A stretch of DNA of 64,000 nucleotides from Akanthomyces muscarius (lineage: Eukaryota > Ascomycota > Sordariomycetes > Hypocreales > Cordycipitaceae). Made by a program: the position numbers and the translations under genes. A model generated the notes under the pieces. That model did not search any database. It saw nothing but the letters and a program-made list of their open reading frames with translations, and was not told the DNA's origin. Shown one piece after another: positions 35,201 to 47,900 of the stretch. The stretch spans positions 2,108,001 to 2,172,000 of the forward strand of contig NW_026611618.1 of NCBI RefSeq assembly GCF_028009165.1. The letters are read 5' to 3'. Numbering within the stretch: position 1 is the stretch's first letter; each line of letters starts with the position of its first letter.

Positions 35201-38200
35201 GTTTGACTCTATGATTCAAAAGTGTCAGCTGGCACGTTGTAGCCGGCCGATGTTGCGGTGAGAGCAGAGAAAAGATACTGGGTGCGTTGAGACAGGGCGA
35301 GGTCTCGATCTGACACCGAGAAAACCCCTGGACTGTGCTACTTGTTTGCGATGCGATTGACGTGGCAGACGGCCACTAAGCAGTCCCTTTACGACGTCGA
35401 TCCCTACTCTGATGACTTTAATTCTTGTTATGATATTGTTATACCGGCTGGTTTTATAGGTGCCCAGCCAGCCTCGGGCTGTAGGCTGTCGTCCATCTAC
35501 CGTGTGGCGTCGAGTCGATGCATGTCTCACCTACGCCCAAAAATTCAAGGGCGGCAGATGCGGTATCAGGTTGGACGTTTTTCTATTTATCGACTGTCAC
35601 GTCAGTGACACCGACTCAATTAGACCGCAGACATGCGGAAAACCCAGAGATGGCAGAATATGCAAGAAGGAGGATTCCCTGTTGGTGAGGCTCTGTTTTT
35701 TTTGTGACTGGCCTGTTTCCGGGTCCGCATCCTGTGTGTGATTTGGACAGAAACAAATACCACACATAGTGCAGGACGCGTTGTGATGAATCTAAATCAT
35801 GCATGCATGACGACTGTGCTGTCTGATGCTAGTGACGGCTGAGCTAGCCTGTGCACTTGCAGCTGCACGTAGCGAATAAGCGAACAGCGGTCGGGGAGAG
35901 AGAGGGCCTTTGTGGCACATGGCAATTTGCCCTTGGAAAAAGAAAGAAAAGGGGCAAGCTGTGGTCAATTAGGGAGAAAGACTCGATTGGCGAAGGAAGG
36001 ACTCGAAGAAGAGGGAAAAAAGGAAAGAAATGACCCGACGGGGCGGTCACTTCCGATGGACACGTTCGCGTGACGCCATCTACACACAATCCCTCCGAGT
36101 ACATAAAGATAAGGCATACTACGCTATCATGTACATGACTGTACGGAGCACCTGTGTATGCATGCATGCATGGGTTGGGTGCCGTGCAGAGGACCTCGGA
36201 GGGATCTGGCATAGGCTGAGGATGACGGGCATATTTACTCGTACCTGCCGGAATACTGATCAACAATGATTTATTGGGCAAGCCTTGCATTAGACGACAA
36301 TTGGGCCAAAGTTGGGGGAAGCTGATGTGCAGACAGGAGGATCCATCTGCAGGGCAGCCAACCGCTGTGCGCGTTGGCAGTGTTTCTTGCATCCAAAATC
36401 CACATATTAAAAAGGAGAATTGGATACGAAAGTAAACAATGAGACCAGAGGGGCAAGAAAAAAAAAAGATTCGGATGGCGCGAGGCAAGGCGTTATTACT
36501 TATGCAGGTATTGGCGGGCTTTGGGGGAAACTCGAGCAGTGAGTGGTGCCACGCAGTCCTGCAGGGTGTCATGATGATATTGCAAGGCGCTAAATACTGG
36601 TTTATCATATCGCCGTATACGGAAAGTATTTCTCGTTTGGCGCCGCCTGATGGGGCTGGCGGGACATGGATGTTTATTTGACGTTGGACAGATGGGATCT
36701 TGGAAGAAAAGGAGGTTTGCCGCAGGTAGCAGGAGAACGTGAAACTCTACCTACCCAGGACAGCCGCGGCCGGCGAACAATGCACAGCATGTCGTGATGC
36801 TACAACCAAAGGCAGAAACCGGTCGTGGACAAGACGTGGGCGCGCCTTCTGGCAGTACCTTGATAATACCAAGCTAGCAAAGCACATCATCTTGTGGATT
36901 TCCTGCAAGGCGCTATTGTTTCAAAGGAATCAATCCTGCTTCCAAAAGGTTCAGGGCACAACTTTTGGTGCCAGTGAGCCAGTGAGCGAGCTGAAGCTGG
37001 CTGGACCAGCGTGCCAGCCAAGCTTGTAAAGAAGGCTGACTGCATGGCGTGCGGAAACCCCACAGCTGGAGGGCATTGAAAGCAAGGCAGACGTACATGA
37101 GATACATGCTGCAACGCAGCGGGCAACTAGTTTAAACGGGATGACGGGATGACGGGTAGAACGGAGGGCCACTAGAAGGAAAAGGATTCGAGATGAGGCG
37201 GAATGACGGTTCGTGTTCCTATTCCTGAATTTGGATGGATCGACCGCGGTACCGTGCCGTGTCCCAAGGCAAATTTTCTGTTTTATATTGTTGAAAAGCA
37301 TCGACAAGGAGTGCTTGAACTCTGTGGGCGCTACCTTAGCTACCCAGATACGTACTAGGTAGGTAGTGTTGGCGCTACGAATAATTACAGCGCTGTTGTG
37401 CGCTACATCACAAAGGGCCCTGATGTGCGCTGGAGACTGGAGACTGGAGTAATCAAGCTGGTCCATGATCCAGCAACGGAAATGAGGCACGCAAGGGGGC
37501 CAGGGCCAACGACGGGTACGACGTGACAAGCAGCCCGTTTTCCGACGACCACATATCCCAGACATTTGCACCCGTAGCTATTTGGGTATCTTATTCTCGT
37601 TCAAGACCGTTGTAAAAGCTGGGACCTCGGCTGCTGGGGGCCCGGCTGAACGAGACTCGCTCCTGCAAGCCCAGCACTGGACCGACGCACTGAACAGAAG
37701 GCGCCCAGGTCTTCTCTGGTGGATGAGCCTTTTTAGTGGATTTTTATTTTAAAATTATTTTACTGGTAGTTATTGGTTCAAACAGCGACAGCACTGAAGT
37801 ACCAGTACTAAGTAGGAGCACATTGCAGCCTGGACAGGCCAAGCGCCCAGCGGAATGGGGAAAAAACAACCGTGTGCCCGGACGTTTCCCCACCTGGGCT
37901 GTTGTTTGTTCAATTATGGCGAAATTGATAGGACCAGAGCTTTTACTGGTACCCAGTGCTGTATAAAACACCCAGCATCATGTATCGTGGCCACCGAGTG
38001 AGCGCACAGGGCAGATGGCGGCGGCTATTGCTTGCGAGCATGACCCTTCAATCTCTGAGCCAGGCGCCCCCGGCTCTCGACTCTTCTGTTGTTTATGACT
38101 TGCCGTCTATTTCATTTATCCTACTTGCTTTACAGGTAATGATGCCCAAGCTGGACCGAGGCCTGTCAATGCATACCGCCTGACAGTGTTTGATTGCCGT

Positions 38201-39205
38201 CTGTTTATTATGATTAGTTTTTCCCCTCTCGCTCTCCATCCGAGCCGCATGCCCTGCCCCCACGCCCAGACTGCGTGTGCCACCAACTCGTGCATGTCCA
38301 ATCTCGTCAAAAGGTCTCTGATCTGTGTTGTTTCTTTTTTTATTGCTCTACACAGCTGCATCTTTTGTTGTGATTTTCTCCTTTCAAAACTTGACCAGTC
38401 AGTCAATTGCTGTTTCTCCAAGACCACAACTTTTCTTGATTGCAACTGCTCGCAATTGGTTCCCGTCTTCGGCATCTGGCGTTCTCTCTACTACCTTATT
38501 TTTGTTTCGAAGCCCCCCGTCTGCTGGAATTAGAAACGGCTAGGGCTGCTCAGGCCAAGCCAGGGCTCCAAAACAAAATCGCTGTCCGAGCCTGCCTGTG
38601 GGACCTGCTCCGGAACCCCGCTGCCAGTAAGCCCCAGGCCTGCGGCTCCCCTGCACAGCAGCGCCGCAGTGGCAGTTTTAGTGGCCTCCTGCCAGAAGAA
38701 CGCCAGCTGTTGCAGTGCCAGCAGCGCACCGGCCCAGCCCAGGGCTGTTCAGTAGGAGGAGCACGGTCCAGCAGCGCGTCCTGTTCTTGCAGGGCAGGCT
38801 GGCAGGCGGGCAGGCTGCTAATAAATATTATTCCGGCTTGTTTACAGGTGACAGGTTAGAGGTGTTTCGGTCGGGTGCTTCGCTGCCCTTGGCTTCCAGC
38901 TCCAAGCCTGCTGCGCTAATCTCGTCCGGCCCATCGACTGACCGGGCCTGGCCTGCCAGTCTCTTCCTTTGTCTACCAAAACACAACAACACACAAAGCC
39001 TCCCTCCATTGCAACCTGCCAGGCACAAGAGGAAGAAAAAAACATCACGCGCATTCCGGTCGACTTCCTGCCGCTGCTGTCTCAATCATAAACGCCCTCG
39101 CCTGGCGGACAATGCATCACGCATCCCATCGACAAGCTTGCGTTTCCGGTCAATCTTAGAATGCTCGTCCACCATCTTTCCCGCTGAGCAGCCCACGAGC
39201 CAGCC
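32264..39205. other. Seven-kilobase region without a convincing gene
   Basis: No frame in this stretch shows family resemblance, good codon pattern plus splice sites, or a signal peptide. The longest ones are 275 codons at 33,064-33,891 (+) and 254 codons at 35,844-36,608 (-), and both look random. There are homopolymer tracts (T-runs at 32,943-32,970), a pyrimidine-rich stretch near 33,705-33,760, and GCATGCATGC runs near 35,804 and 36,163. The last kilobase before 39,206 is C/T-rich, as in promoters or long 5' leaders of highly regulated fungal genes. The region may hold a long non-coding transcript or the extended control region of the next gene. Confidence 0.5.
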
Positions 39206-42200
39206 ATGATGCAGACGGTTCCGAGTGTAAGTTTACCCAAAACTCTCCTCTCCATCAGCCACCCATCCCCCATCAAGCCGTCCGTTTTGCTCCGTTTCCT
39301 CCATCACGCCCTCTCTCCGCTTCCCTTCGTGCCAAAAACGTTGTATCTCGCCCTTGCCCTCATCTCAAATGCATACCTGAGCCTCGCCAATCCCCCCCAC
39401 CGACAACCGTCATTGATGCTCTGTCCACGTTTTTCATCCACCACTTGGCCGCTTTGAATTCCCCAGTCTCGCTAACCCGAACCTCGCCGCCCTCTAGCTC
39501 GTTGGCACCGGCACCGCCATTGCTGCCGCCGCCAGTGGCCTGATCTTTGGCCATCCCACCGACTCGGACAAACCTGCCGGCCGCCGCGTTCTTCACAAAC
39601 GGAATGCTTCGTTCGATCCTTCCCCGACCCGGCATGATCACACCAACACTTCCTCAGCATACCGTCCTGCTACGAGCCATCCTGAACGGCCAATGGCGAT
39701 GGCTGCCGATGATCTGAACCATTCGACCCTCCCACGACCCGCGTCACGCTCCCGTCCCCCGCTCTCGCGCTATCAACGACCCCAATCCTCCCAATTCCCG
39801 AGCCGTCGCTCCTCTACAAAGAATAGCAGCCTCGGAAACGACACCCAAGTTACCTCTAGCAGCCAGACGGACAGTCGTCGGAACTCTCTGTCCTCGAATG
39901 GCTCATGGATGCGCAGATTTTCCCTCCGACCTCTCTCCCAACACGGCTCGAGTCCTCGCTCTAGTATGGTCGTCGACAGGCAGTCTGTTACGCTGTCGCA
40001 AAGTTCAACCGTGCCAATCCTACGCCCTAGGACGGCTGCTGCCAATCTACCGCCCAATAAGCTCGTCAAGAGAACTCCCTCCACGCAGAATCACGATTCG
40101 CCCCAAGTGTCTCGTTCCAAGTCGAAAGGGCATTTGCCAACGCTCCGTCGACCGGCCACGAGTCACCAGCGCACTGCCACACTCGAGCAGCTACGTTTGA
40201 ATGCACAAGAAAACCAGGCACCTCCGCTGTCTGGAGAGCCAAAATATTCGTTCGAGCATCGCCCAAGCACCGAGTCTGCTGGTACGGGGTCCAACACGAC
40301 GGCCAGCCAAACGGAGAATACCCATTGGCTGTCATTCTTCCATTTGAGAAGAACTAGCCTAGCTGTGGACGGTCGACCCAGCACCGGCAGCCCTCATTCG
40401 AAAGCCAACACGGTGCGGCGTATATCCGCAAAGGCGATTGCAACCTGCCAAGATACTGTTCACCTGGTTAAGCCTAGCATGGTGTCTTCGTCTTCCATGA
40501 CATCTCTACCCCGCGGTCCCCAGACACATCTCGCAGATGCCGCAGAAATTGTGCCTGAGCAGGCCGAGCAAGAAGCGCACGAGGAGCGAAAACAGCGACG
40601 GCAGCGAGACTTGGCTGCAGCCATGCAGCAACAAGCTACAGCGCCGACTCGGGCGGACGGTAGCCGGGATGATACAACCGAACGGCCATCCTCGTCAATG
40701 CGCATGAAACGATCACTATCTACGTCGTTTGCAACAGTGGCAGGTCACTTGGTATCCAAGACCTCTGGCAGCATCAGGCGCTCCAAACGGGGCGAAGGCC
40801 AGTCTGTTTCTGCTGCTGCTAGCGTGGGCAGGCGGCATGCGTCAGCGCCCATTAGCGGCTCTGCGGCGGTGCCAGTGGGCGTGGAGCATCACAAGATGGG
40901 CCTGAAGCCACCAATGGCTTCGCTAAGACAGGGCCCGCCAGGACCGCTACCAAGGGTAGCTTCTGCTTCAGCTGCCTTTGATGCGCCTCGGAAGCCTCAG
41001 AATTATTATCAGCAGCCTCAGCAGGCCTTGCGGCCGTGGCAGCACCCACAGCGCCGCCAGTCTTCGCGAGAGCAGCCCCAGCAGGCCCGACAGCCCCAGC
41101 AGCAGCCCCGGCAGGCTCCCTACAGCGCCTCTCCCCACGCTGTCCCGGTGGCCACCACGACCGCTACAGGTACCGTCGCCGCTCCCACCACATTCTCCTC
41201 CACCACCTCTTCGTCGTTTCATGGTTCCCATGGAAGAAATTCCTCCTCCCCACAGACGCCCCCGCCCCAGCGTGCTCTGAATTTTCAAATCGACAATTCT
41301 CTGCCTCGGGCTTCTTCTTCTTCGCCTGCATTCGGCCCTGCTGGCGGGGTAGTTGCTGTCGCGTCTGCTGTGCATTCTCTGCGTCCTCTCCAGCCCTCTA
41401 CCAGCTCCACGGCCAGCTCGGCCATGTCCACCTCCCACCACAGATCCCCCTACAATGAGACCTCGCCCCAGATGGAAGGATTCGACAGCGATGGAAGGGG
41501 TTTTATTTCCGGCGACGACGACGACACGGACTTCAAGAGCGACACCCTCTACGACTCTCTCCGCACCGTCGCCTCGAGCCGTGCCAGGGCTGTAGAGACG
41601 CCTCTCGAGTCAGTCTACGATGAGTCGCCTCCTAGCACCGCCAGCAACGGCAAGTCGCGACGCCTCTCAATCCATGAAATGCTCGACAAGGCCTGGGATG
41701 GTGACGATAGGATCACCGAGGAGGACGAAACGTCCCAAACCCCGGTCCGTGCACCGCCCACCACCAAAGTAAAACCGCCCACACGCTACGACGCCCGCAA
41801 CGGCCATTCCGTCGAAGACGAGCACCTCGCTGCAAACCCTATTCGCAGTTCCTTCCCCGTGAGAGATTTTGGGAGAATGTCTCTGGAAGATGATTTTGAC
41901 GACGACTGGGCTCGTTACGAGGACGAAGCTGACTCCCACATCAGCCCTTTGTCAGCCCCTTCCAAGAGCTCTCTCAATGCCAAGGGAATGAATCCCAATG
42001 TTCGTCTCGCGCTCGCCAACATGAGCAACGGCACAGGAGACATGGAACGGACGCCCGGCACGGAGCGGCCCCTCAGCAACATCTTCGACTGGAGTGAGCC
42101 TTCGACCCAAGACAAGCACGAAGCCGAGCGACGTTCAGGCCGTCCACAGACTGCCTACGGAAAACCGGTAGACCCTAGAGGCGGCCGTTCTGCCAACCGA

Positions 42201-43304
42201 CGTGGACCTGCACCCGCGCATGTAAGGAGCCAAAGCGTGCCGGTAGTTCATGAGGCGGCAGATGAACACAAGCCAGCCGGCGCCAAGTACGGAACGTGGG
42301 GTCTCGGTACCAAGACTGTTAGTGAAGATTGGGACGAGGACTTTGAGTTTGGTTCCGCGGCTGATAACGATGACCGAGAAAACGAGTCCATGTTTGCCGT
42401 ACCCGAGTCGATTCGAGCCAGTCAGCCGAGCGTAAAGGCGCACTCGGGCCAAATCAGAGAGCTGTCTCTTCTGGTCAATGACCTCAAGCGACTCTGTCGA
42501 CACGGTCGCGACATGGGGCTTTTGGAAGGCTCTCAAAAGGCTCTCTGGAAGGAAGCCGAAGGTGTCATTGCACTTGCATCCCCGGACGATGAGACCATGG
42601 ACGACGATAACGAATCGAACCCGTCTGTAGACCTTGACGCTTTCGATAGCAAGGCCAAGCAAGGAGATCAACGACCCAAGACGCCCCAGACCGAGCAACC
42701 GTTTTATGTGGGATCTCCCAAGCTCGAGCCGTCCATTTCCAAGACGGCTGTGCTGCGGGAGCGTCATTCACCTCGCAGACGTTCTGTTTTTTCTCCCGAT
42801 GACGATATCTTTGGCGGAGCCGAGAGCTCAGCGGATAAGAAAGCTAGCTCATCGCCGAAGAAACCGAGCCTACATGCGCCACAGACGCCCGAACGCCTCG
42901 CCGACGTTAATGGCGTCGTGCGAACCGTCATGGAGGCGATGCAGCACCGCACCGACTCGGACGCTATTCCTGACACTGGCAAGCCTAGTAGAAAGGTCCA
43001 GTTTGATACAAATAGCTTAAAAGCGCTGGTAAGAAGATCTGGCGAGCTCCGCGATGCCCTTTCGGATATTATTCGCAGGACAGATCAGCTCACACAGAGC
43101 CCGGCGCGACCTCTACGGCACGACCGAGACCGTGGCCCCGACTCGAGCCCGGCATTCACTCGTGTCTTTGACGACCCTGGTTCCAGTCCTCCCCGCCGCG
43201 TAGCGAGAAGCCGCGGCAACACCACTCTTAAACAAACTACATCGCCGGACAGCTCACCGCCTCCGCAATTGGAACGACGATTTCCATTGATGACGGTACG
43301 ATAA
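39206..43304 (+). CDS. Large disordered protein with acidic-aromatic motifs, function unknown
   Basis: A 21-nt first exon (39206-39226, MMQTVPS) and a 271-nt intron (donor GTAAGT) lead to exon 39498-43304, giving 1275 residues. A Gly/Ala-rich start (VGTGTAIAAAASGLIFG) is followed by about 600 residues of Ser/Pro/Arg-rich and then Gln/Pro-rich sequence. The C-terminal half has short conserved-looking islands. These are RLSIHEMLDKAWDGDD, DFDDDWARYEDE (about residue 806), WDEDFEF (about 952), and a helix IRELSLLVNDLKRLCRHGRD (about 994-1013). A basic helix lies near 1170-1205 (KVQFDTNSLKALVRRSGELR). There is no signal peptide. The repeated W-acidic-F islands faintly recall septation-network regulators such as Byr4/Bfa1, but I cannot claim homology. 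The continuous 3.8-kb frame makes the gene certain. Confidence 0.85.
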
Positions 43305-44706
43305 TGGTACTATAACTGCACATTCATGTTGGAAGCTGCCTCTTTACGTTTATGATGCGTGGAATGCGGCAGTGTATAAAGATTTTTAATGTTTTCTTGT
43401 TATCTTTGCATAGCGATGGCTTTGGGCTTTGGTGTATTACTTTTTTAACAAGTTTTTTTTGTTCCCCTGTTTTGCTCCACATGAAAAGATTCGTTTGTTC
43501 TTAAAATGACGTTGGTTTCCGAGGCCAGTCAGGTATACGTCAATGGCGTTGCTCATGTGTTTTTCTGCTTGAGTAGCAGTCTGTGAATAGGGCTTTGCTA
43601 CGCCTGCCTTGGCAGGAGGGGTCTTTTTTGCTCGATTGCTTTTGCATGAATACGCAGCTATCTTTTTCTGGAAGCATGAATAATATCCGATGAAGAAAGA
43701 AGAAGAAGGGTTCAGCATAGCTTGTTTCAGCATCTTGGCTTGCTTTTTTGGGTCTGGAGAAGAGGGGCCTGACACACACCTTGGGACAGACGGTTCAGAA
43801 AAATAGAACTGCTGTGAAGGGGGGAGGCAAGGATGGACACATGAAACGAAAAAAAAGACGGCTAGTGGCAACGGCACTCTTTTTTGAGTGTGTGTAGAAA
43901 GCTTTTTTGTTGTTATCTTATTGCTGCATTGATATGTTGATATATCTCTTCCTCTTTCTTCCCTCTGCATGCATGCGTCGAATCATTACTGTGTTATGCG
44001 TCGCCATCTATGGCGTTTCGTGATTTCCTCGTACTTGATTGGTCCAATGTACCCTGAAGTACGGACTTTGTTGTATCATGTTGCGATTGGATTATGGGGG
44101 AGTTTCACACACATGTCCAGACGATTTTCCGGGGGTTTTTGAAACGTGTAGTGCCTCGCATGTGGTGCTGCCGCCCCCCTTGACCAAATCGTCCAGACTA
44201 GGTCCAGGCAGCAGCAGTTGGGCTTGGACAGTTGAGATGAACAGTGGCGGGATGTACTATACTGTGATCCTGGAAAGAGTAGAGGCAAATTTGGTCGAGG
44301 GAAAGCCAATGGCATCACGTACGCCATCCTCAACAACACATTGCAAAATTTCAACTCGCGACTGTGGCGATGAGTATACAAGACAAGCTGTAGTGTATAG
44401 AATGTATTTGCTATATTGTCTCTTTATTTATCCAGAATAGACATTTTTTTTCGCTTGCGATGAAAACAACAACAACAAAAAACAGTGCCTTATGTATCAA
44501 AATGTCTCCATTCGCCTGATTGAAACAGGAAAAGAAAAACGCCAATGTTTTGCATCATGCTCGCTGAGCTAAAAAATGTTGAATGCTTCATGGTCATGTA
44601 TGGTTTGCTCCCCGGTGACTGTAGTCAACTCCCATCCGAGATGAATTGTTGCCCAGAAAGATGTAGACAGAAAGGAAATGCAGTGCTAAAGAAAACTGAA
44701 AGAAAT
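43305..44706. other. Convergent 3' region between two large genes
   Basis: About 1.4 kb of AT-rich sequence with many T and A runs. The open frames are low-complexity (Lys/Phe-rich) and look random. It probably contains long 3' UTRs of both genes. No gene is seen. Confidence 0.55.
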
Positions 44707-44862
44707 TCAGCGACGTCGAGGCTTGGGAGCGCCGTTGATGACACTGTGCAGGTAGCCCGTCGCAGCGGGGTGCACATTGTCCGAGGTAACATGCAGCACG
44801 TCCACCGCGAAGACGGGATGAAGTCGGCTCACGTCAAAGAAGAGCTTCTCCTCCTCAGGCTT

Positions 44863-44924
<62 letters not shown>

Positions 44925-47900
44925 GCTCCTCGGGGACGGCCTCGGGGACGACAGGCTTGGTCTGCATGACGTCGCGAAAGGCCGCGTCGAGCTCGTCCTG
45001 CGCGGCTTGCTTCGAGGCCGTCTTGCGGTGCGACGACTGCTTCGAGGTGGCGACGGAGCTGGCGGCCGTGACCTCGGAGCGCAGCGAGTACGTGTCAAAG
45101 GCCGAGGCGTCGTCCTGGTCCGAGAGCGTCGACGCGCCGCCGGGCGAAACCGGACGCAGCGTCGTCGAGAGCGCCAGCCAGTCGGGCACCTGGCGCGGCG
45201 GCATCTGCGTCGTCGTCGACCAGAGTGAGGCGGAGCGCAGGGCGGCGAGTGGACGCGTGTCGATGCGTAGCTTGCGGGCCGTGTCCAAGGCAGCCGGGCG
45301 CGCGGCGGTGGTCTTGTAGTGGTGGCGGATGTGTGAAACGCTCCAGAGACCCTCGGTCTGCTCGGCGGGCAAAGCAGCCGGCTTGGACCAGAGTGGCTGG
45401 GATGATGGAACGGGTTTGGCGGCAGGGGCGGGGGCAGCTACGGTAGGCTTGGAGCTGGCCCAGAGGCGGGTGCTGTGAATGACGTCTTGTGCAGACGGTC
45501 TGGGCTTGGGGCGCGATGTCTGGGCCTTCTTGGCTGTGTAACGGCCCCATTGCTCATCGTCCTGCGGCAGGCCGAAGAAGACACGAGCGACTGGGGTAGG
45601 AGGTGTCCAAAGCCCGTGTGATTCTGTAGTGGCCTTGGCCGGCACAGATATCTCGCTGATGCTAGACTCTGCGAGCGAAGAAGGGGAAGCGAGGAAAGGC
45701 GTCGAGGGGGTGCTCGATGCGGGAGTGGCGGATACCTCCTTGGTGGGTTGCCAGAGGCCCTTCAACAAAGACTCATGAATGGGGTCGGCCTTCTTGGGCG
45801 TGGGAGACCAGAGAGAGGTGCTGGTGATGCTGGCTGGCGCCGACTTGCGAGGCGCTGCGCGCAGCGTCTCAGCTTGCTTACCGAGGTAGTGCTTCCAGGT
45901 CTTTTCATCAGGCTGGGCGAGGCCGGCGCTTCTTGAGATGGTGGCGTACATGTCGTTGGATTTCCAAACAGCTTTGTCAGAAAGTGGTAGAGGAGGTAGT
46001 TCCTTGTCCGTGTTGCCGAGGGTAGAGTCCTCTAGGTCGGCGGTGGGCAGTTGTCGGATTGCCAGGATGGTCGCTTCGTCAGCAGAAACAAATCCGGCGC
46101 GCGAAGGTGGTCGGTAATCCTCAGAACCGGGAAATAGACTGTTGCGGGAAGGGACAGCGCTTGTACGCAGGAGATTGGCGATTTCCCACAAGGTAGTCTC
46201 GTCAAATGCTTCGTCTTCGTCGTCAGAGTAACCTCCGGTGCTGCCGTCACTGTCTGGGGCAGGAAGCTCGTCGTCCGAGTACTGATCAAAGAAAGAAGCG
46301 GGATAGACTTGGGAGGGGAAAACAGGTCCTTGCGAAGGCAGAAACGGCTGGGCCAGAGGAAGTTCGTTCAGAGTCGCTCCGGGAAGTGGTACCGAAAATA
46401 CCGAGGATCGCTGAGGTTGGAGTGTTGCAATATCAGAAGTTTCTCCCCAGGGAAACTGAAAAACGCCAAGAGTGTCGCGCTTGTTAGGAAGAGGCTTCGG
46501 ACTTTCAGGGATATCGGGAAGTAGTGTAATCCGTTTGCTTCGTCGTGGCGGCTTTTGCGTGACTGGCCGGCGCGGACTTTGTCTTTGCTCCGAAACTGCA
46601 GGCGAGATTTGGCTTTCCTGATGCAGCCACGCGGGTGACGAGATGGGTGACACAAGTGCTTTATTATAAATCCTGTGCGGGGATGGTGTCCCTTCTGGTT
46701 CCCCAGTCAAAGGCGAAACTCCAACAGGGCTGTCAGAGTCCCTTGTTCGGTTTTGTGCCCGCAGCAAACTTTCAGAGGCTTGCGCCGTGGTATCTGAGTC
46801 GATACTCCAGTGCGATACCGGAAGTGGAGCTTTTTCAACAGCCGCAAGATTGACGGATCCGGGCTGAGTCCAGACGCTGAAATTATTGTTCCTGGCAAAT
46901 GCAGCGTCGAATTCCTCTTCTTTTTCAATTTCTTCTTCGGATTCGTCTGTCTCTGGAGGAGTAGGTTGATTTGTGAGTTGGCGGTGGGCAGATATATCGT
47001 TAGTAATAGCTGCCTCGGGCAGACCGTCTTTATTGCGTGACGCTGACTTGCCGAATTTGGCTCGGTTTTCCACTCCGCTAGCAACTGCCTGAGCCGAGCC
47101 ATCGTCGGTGAAACCAGACTTGCTCCGACCATCAGTAAGCTCGCTGGGTGGAGGTTCGGGTTTCTCGTCAGCCGGGGTTATGGTGTGGTTCTCCGGGGCG
47201 CTAGCGTGGTCCGCACCCTTGCCTATTACTGCTTGGCCTAGATCAGGCGACCTCAGCGCTGTAGATGGCTGGGGCGAGGTGAGATGCAAATCTCCGCTTG
47301 GTACCAGCGACATGGAGGATCTGGTAGATGAAGGCGAACGGTTTGCTAGATTGCGACGGATGTCTTGCCAGTGCGTCTCTTGGGCTCCCATCTCTGCTTC
47401 AAGATTTTCCAAAAGCCTACGACGCTGCTTATCTTCAACCCCGGTTTCTGAGTCAGATTCATCTAGGTGTCTTAGCTGCTGCTGTATTATGTCGAGCGCA
47501 TGCTGGGGAGACTCCAGGGGTGGTGGCGTCTGCAACTCAACAATCCTGGTCGGCTTGCTAGCTCTGCTGAGCAGAAGAGGAGCGGGTGCTAGCACACGCT
47601 TGAGCGACTTCCCTCTATTTCTGCGATTAGAAAATGTTGGACACGCATCGCCCACCCGACGGTGCCATGCGACCGGCTGCGTCAAGGAATTTCTTTGGGC
47701 GCTATGGGCACTGAACGATCCTTCTGATTCTGTGTCTAGAACCAAAGGAACAATCTCTTTGCCGTCATCTTCTTCATCTTGTCGTGAGGCACTGCCTGTA
47801 CCTGAACGTGCACTGTTCGGCAGCGACACTAGCGCGTTGTCGTCTGAAAATCGAGGCACAGTGTCTGCCATGGAAACGTGCCGCATCTCTTCGGCTGGAA

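Noticed and set aside
35844..36608. A 254-codon open frame on the minus strand
   Set aside because: Residue composition (many Cys, Pro, Phe in no pattern) and lack of conserved motifs suggest chance.
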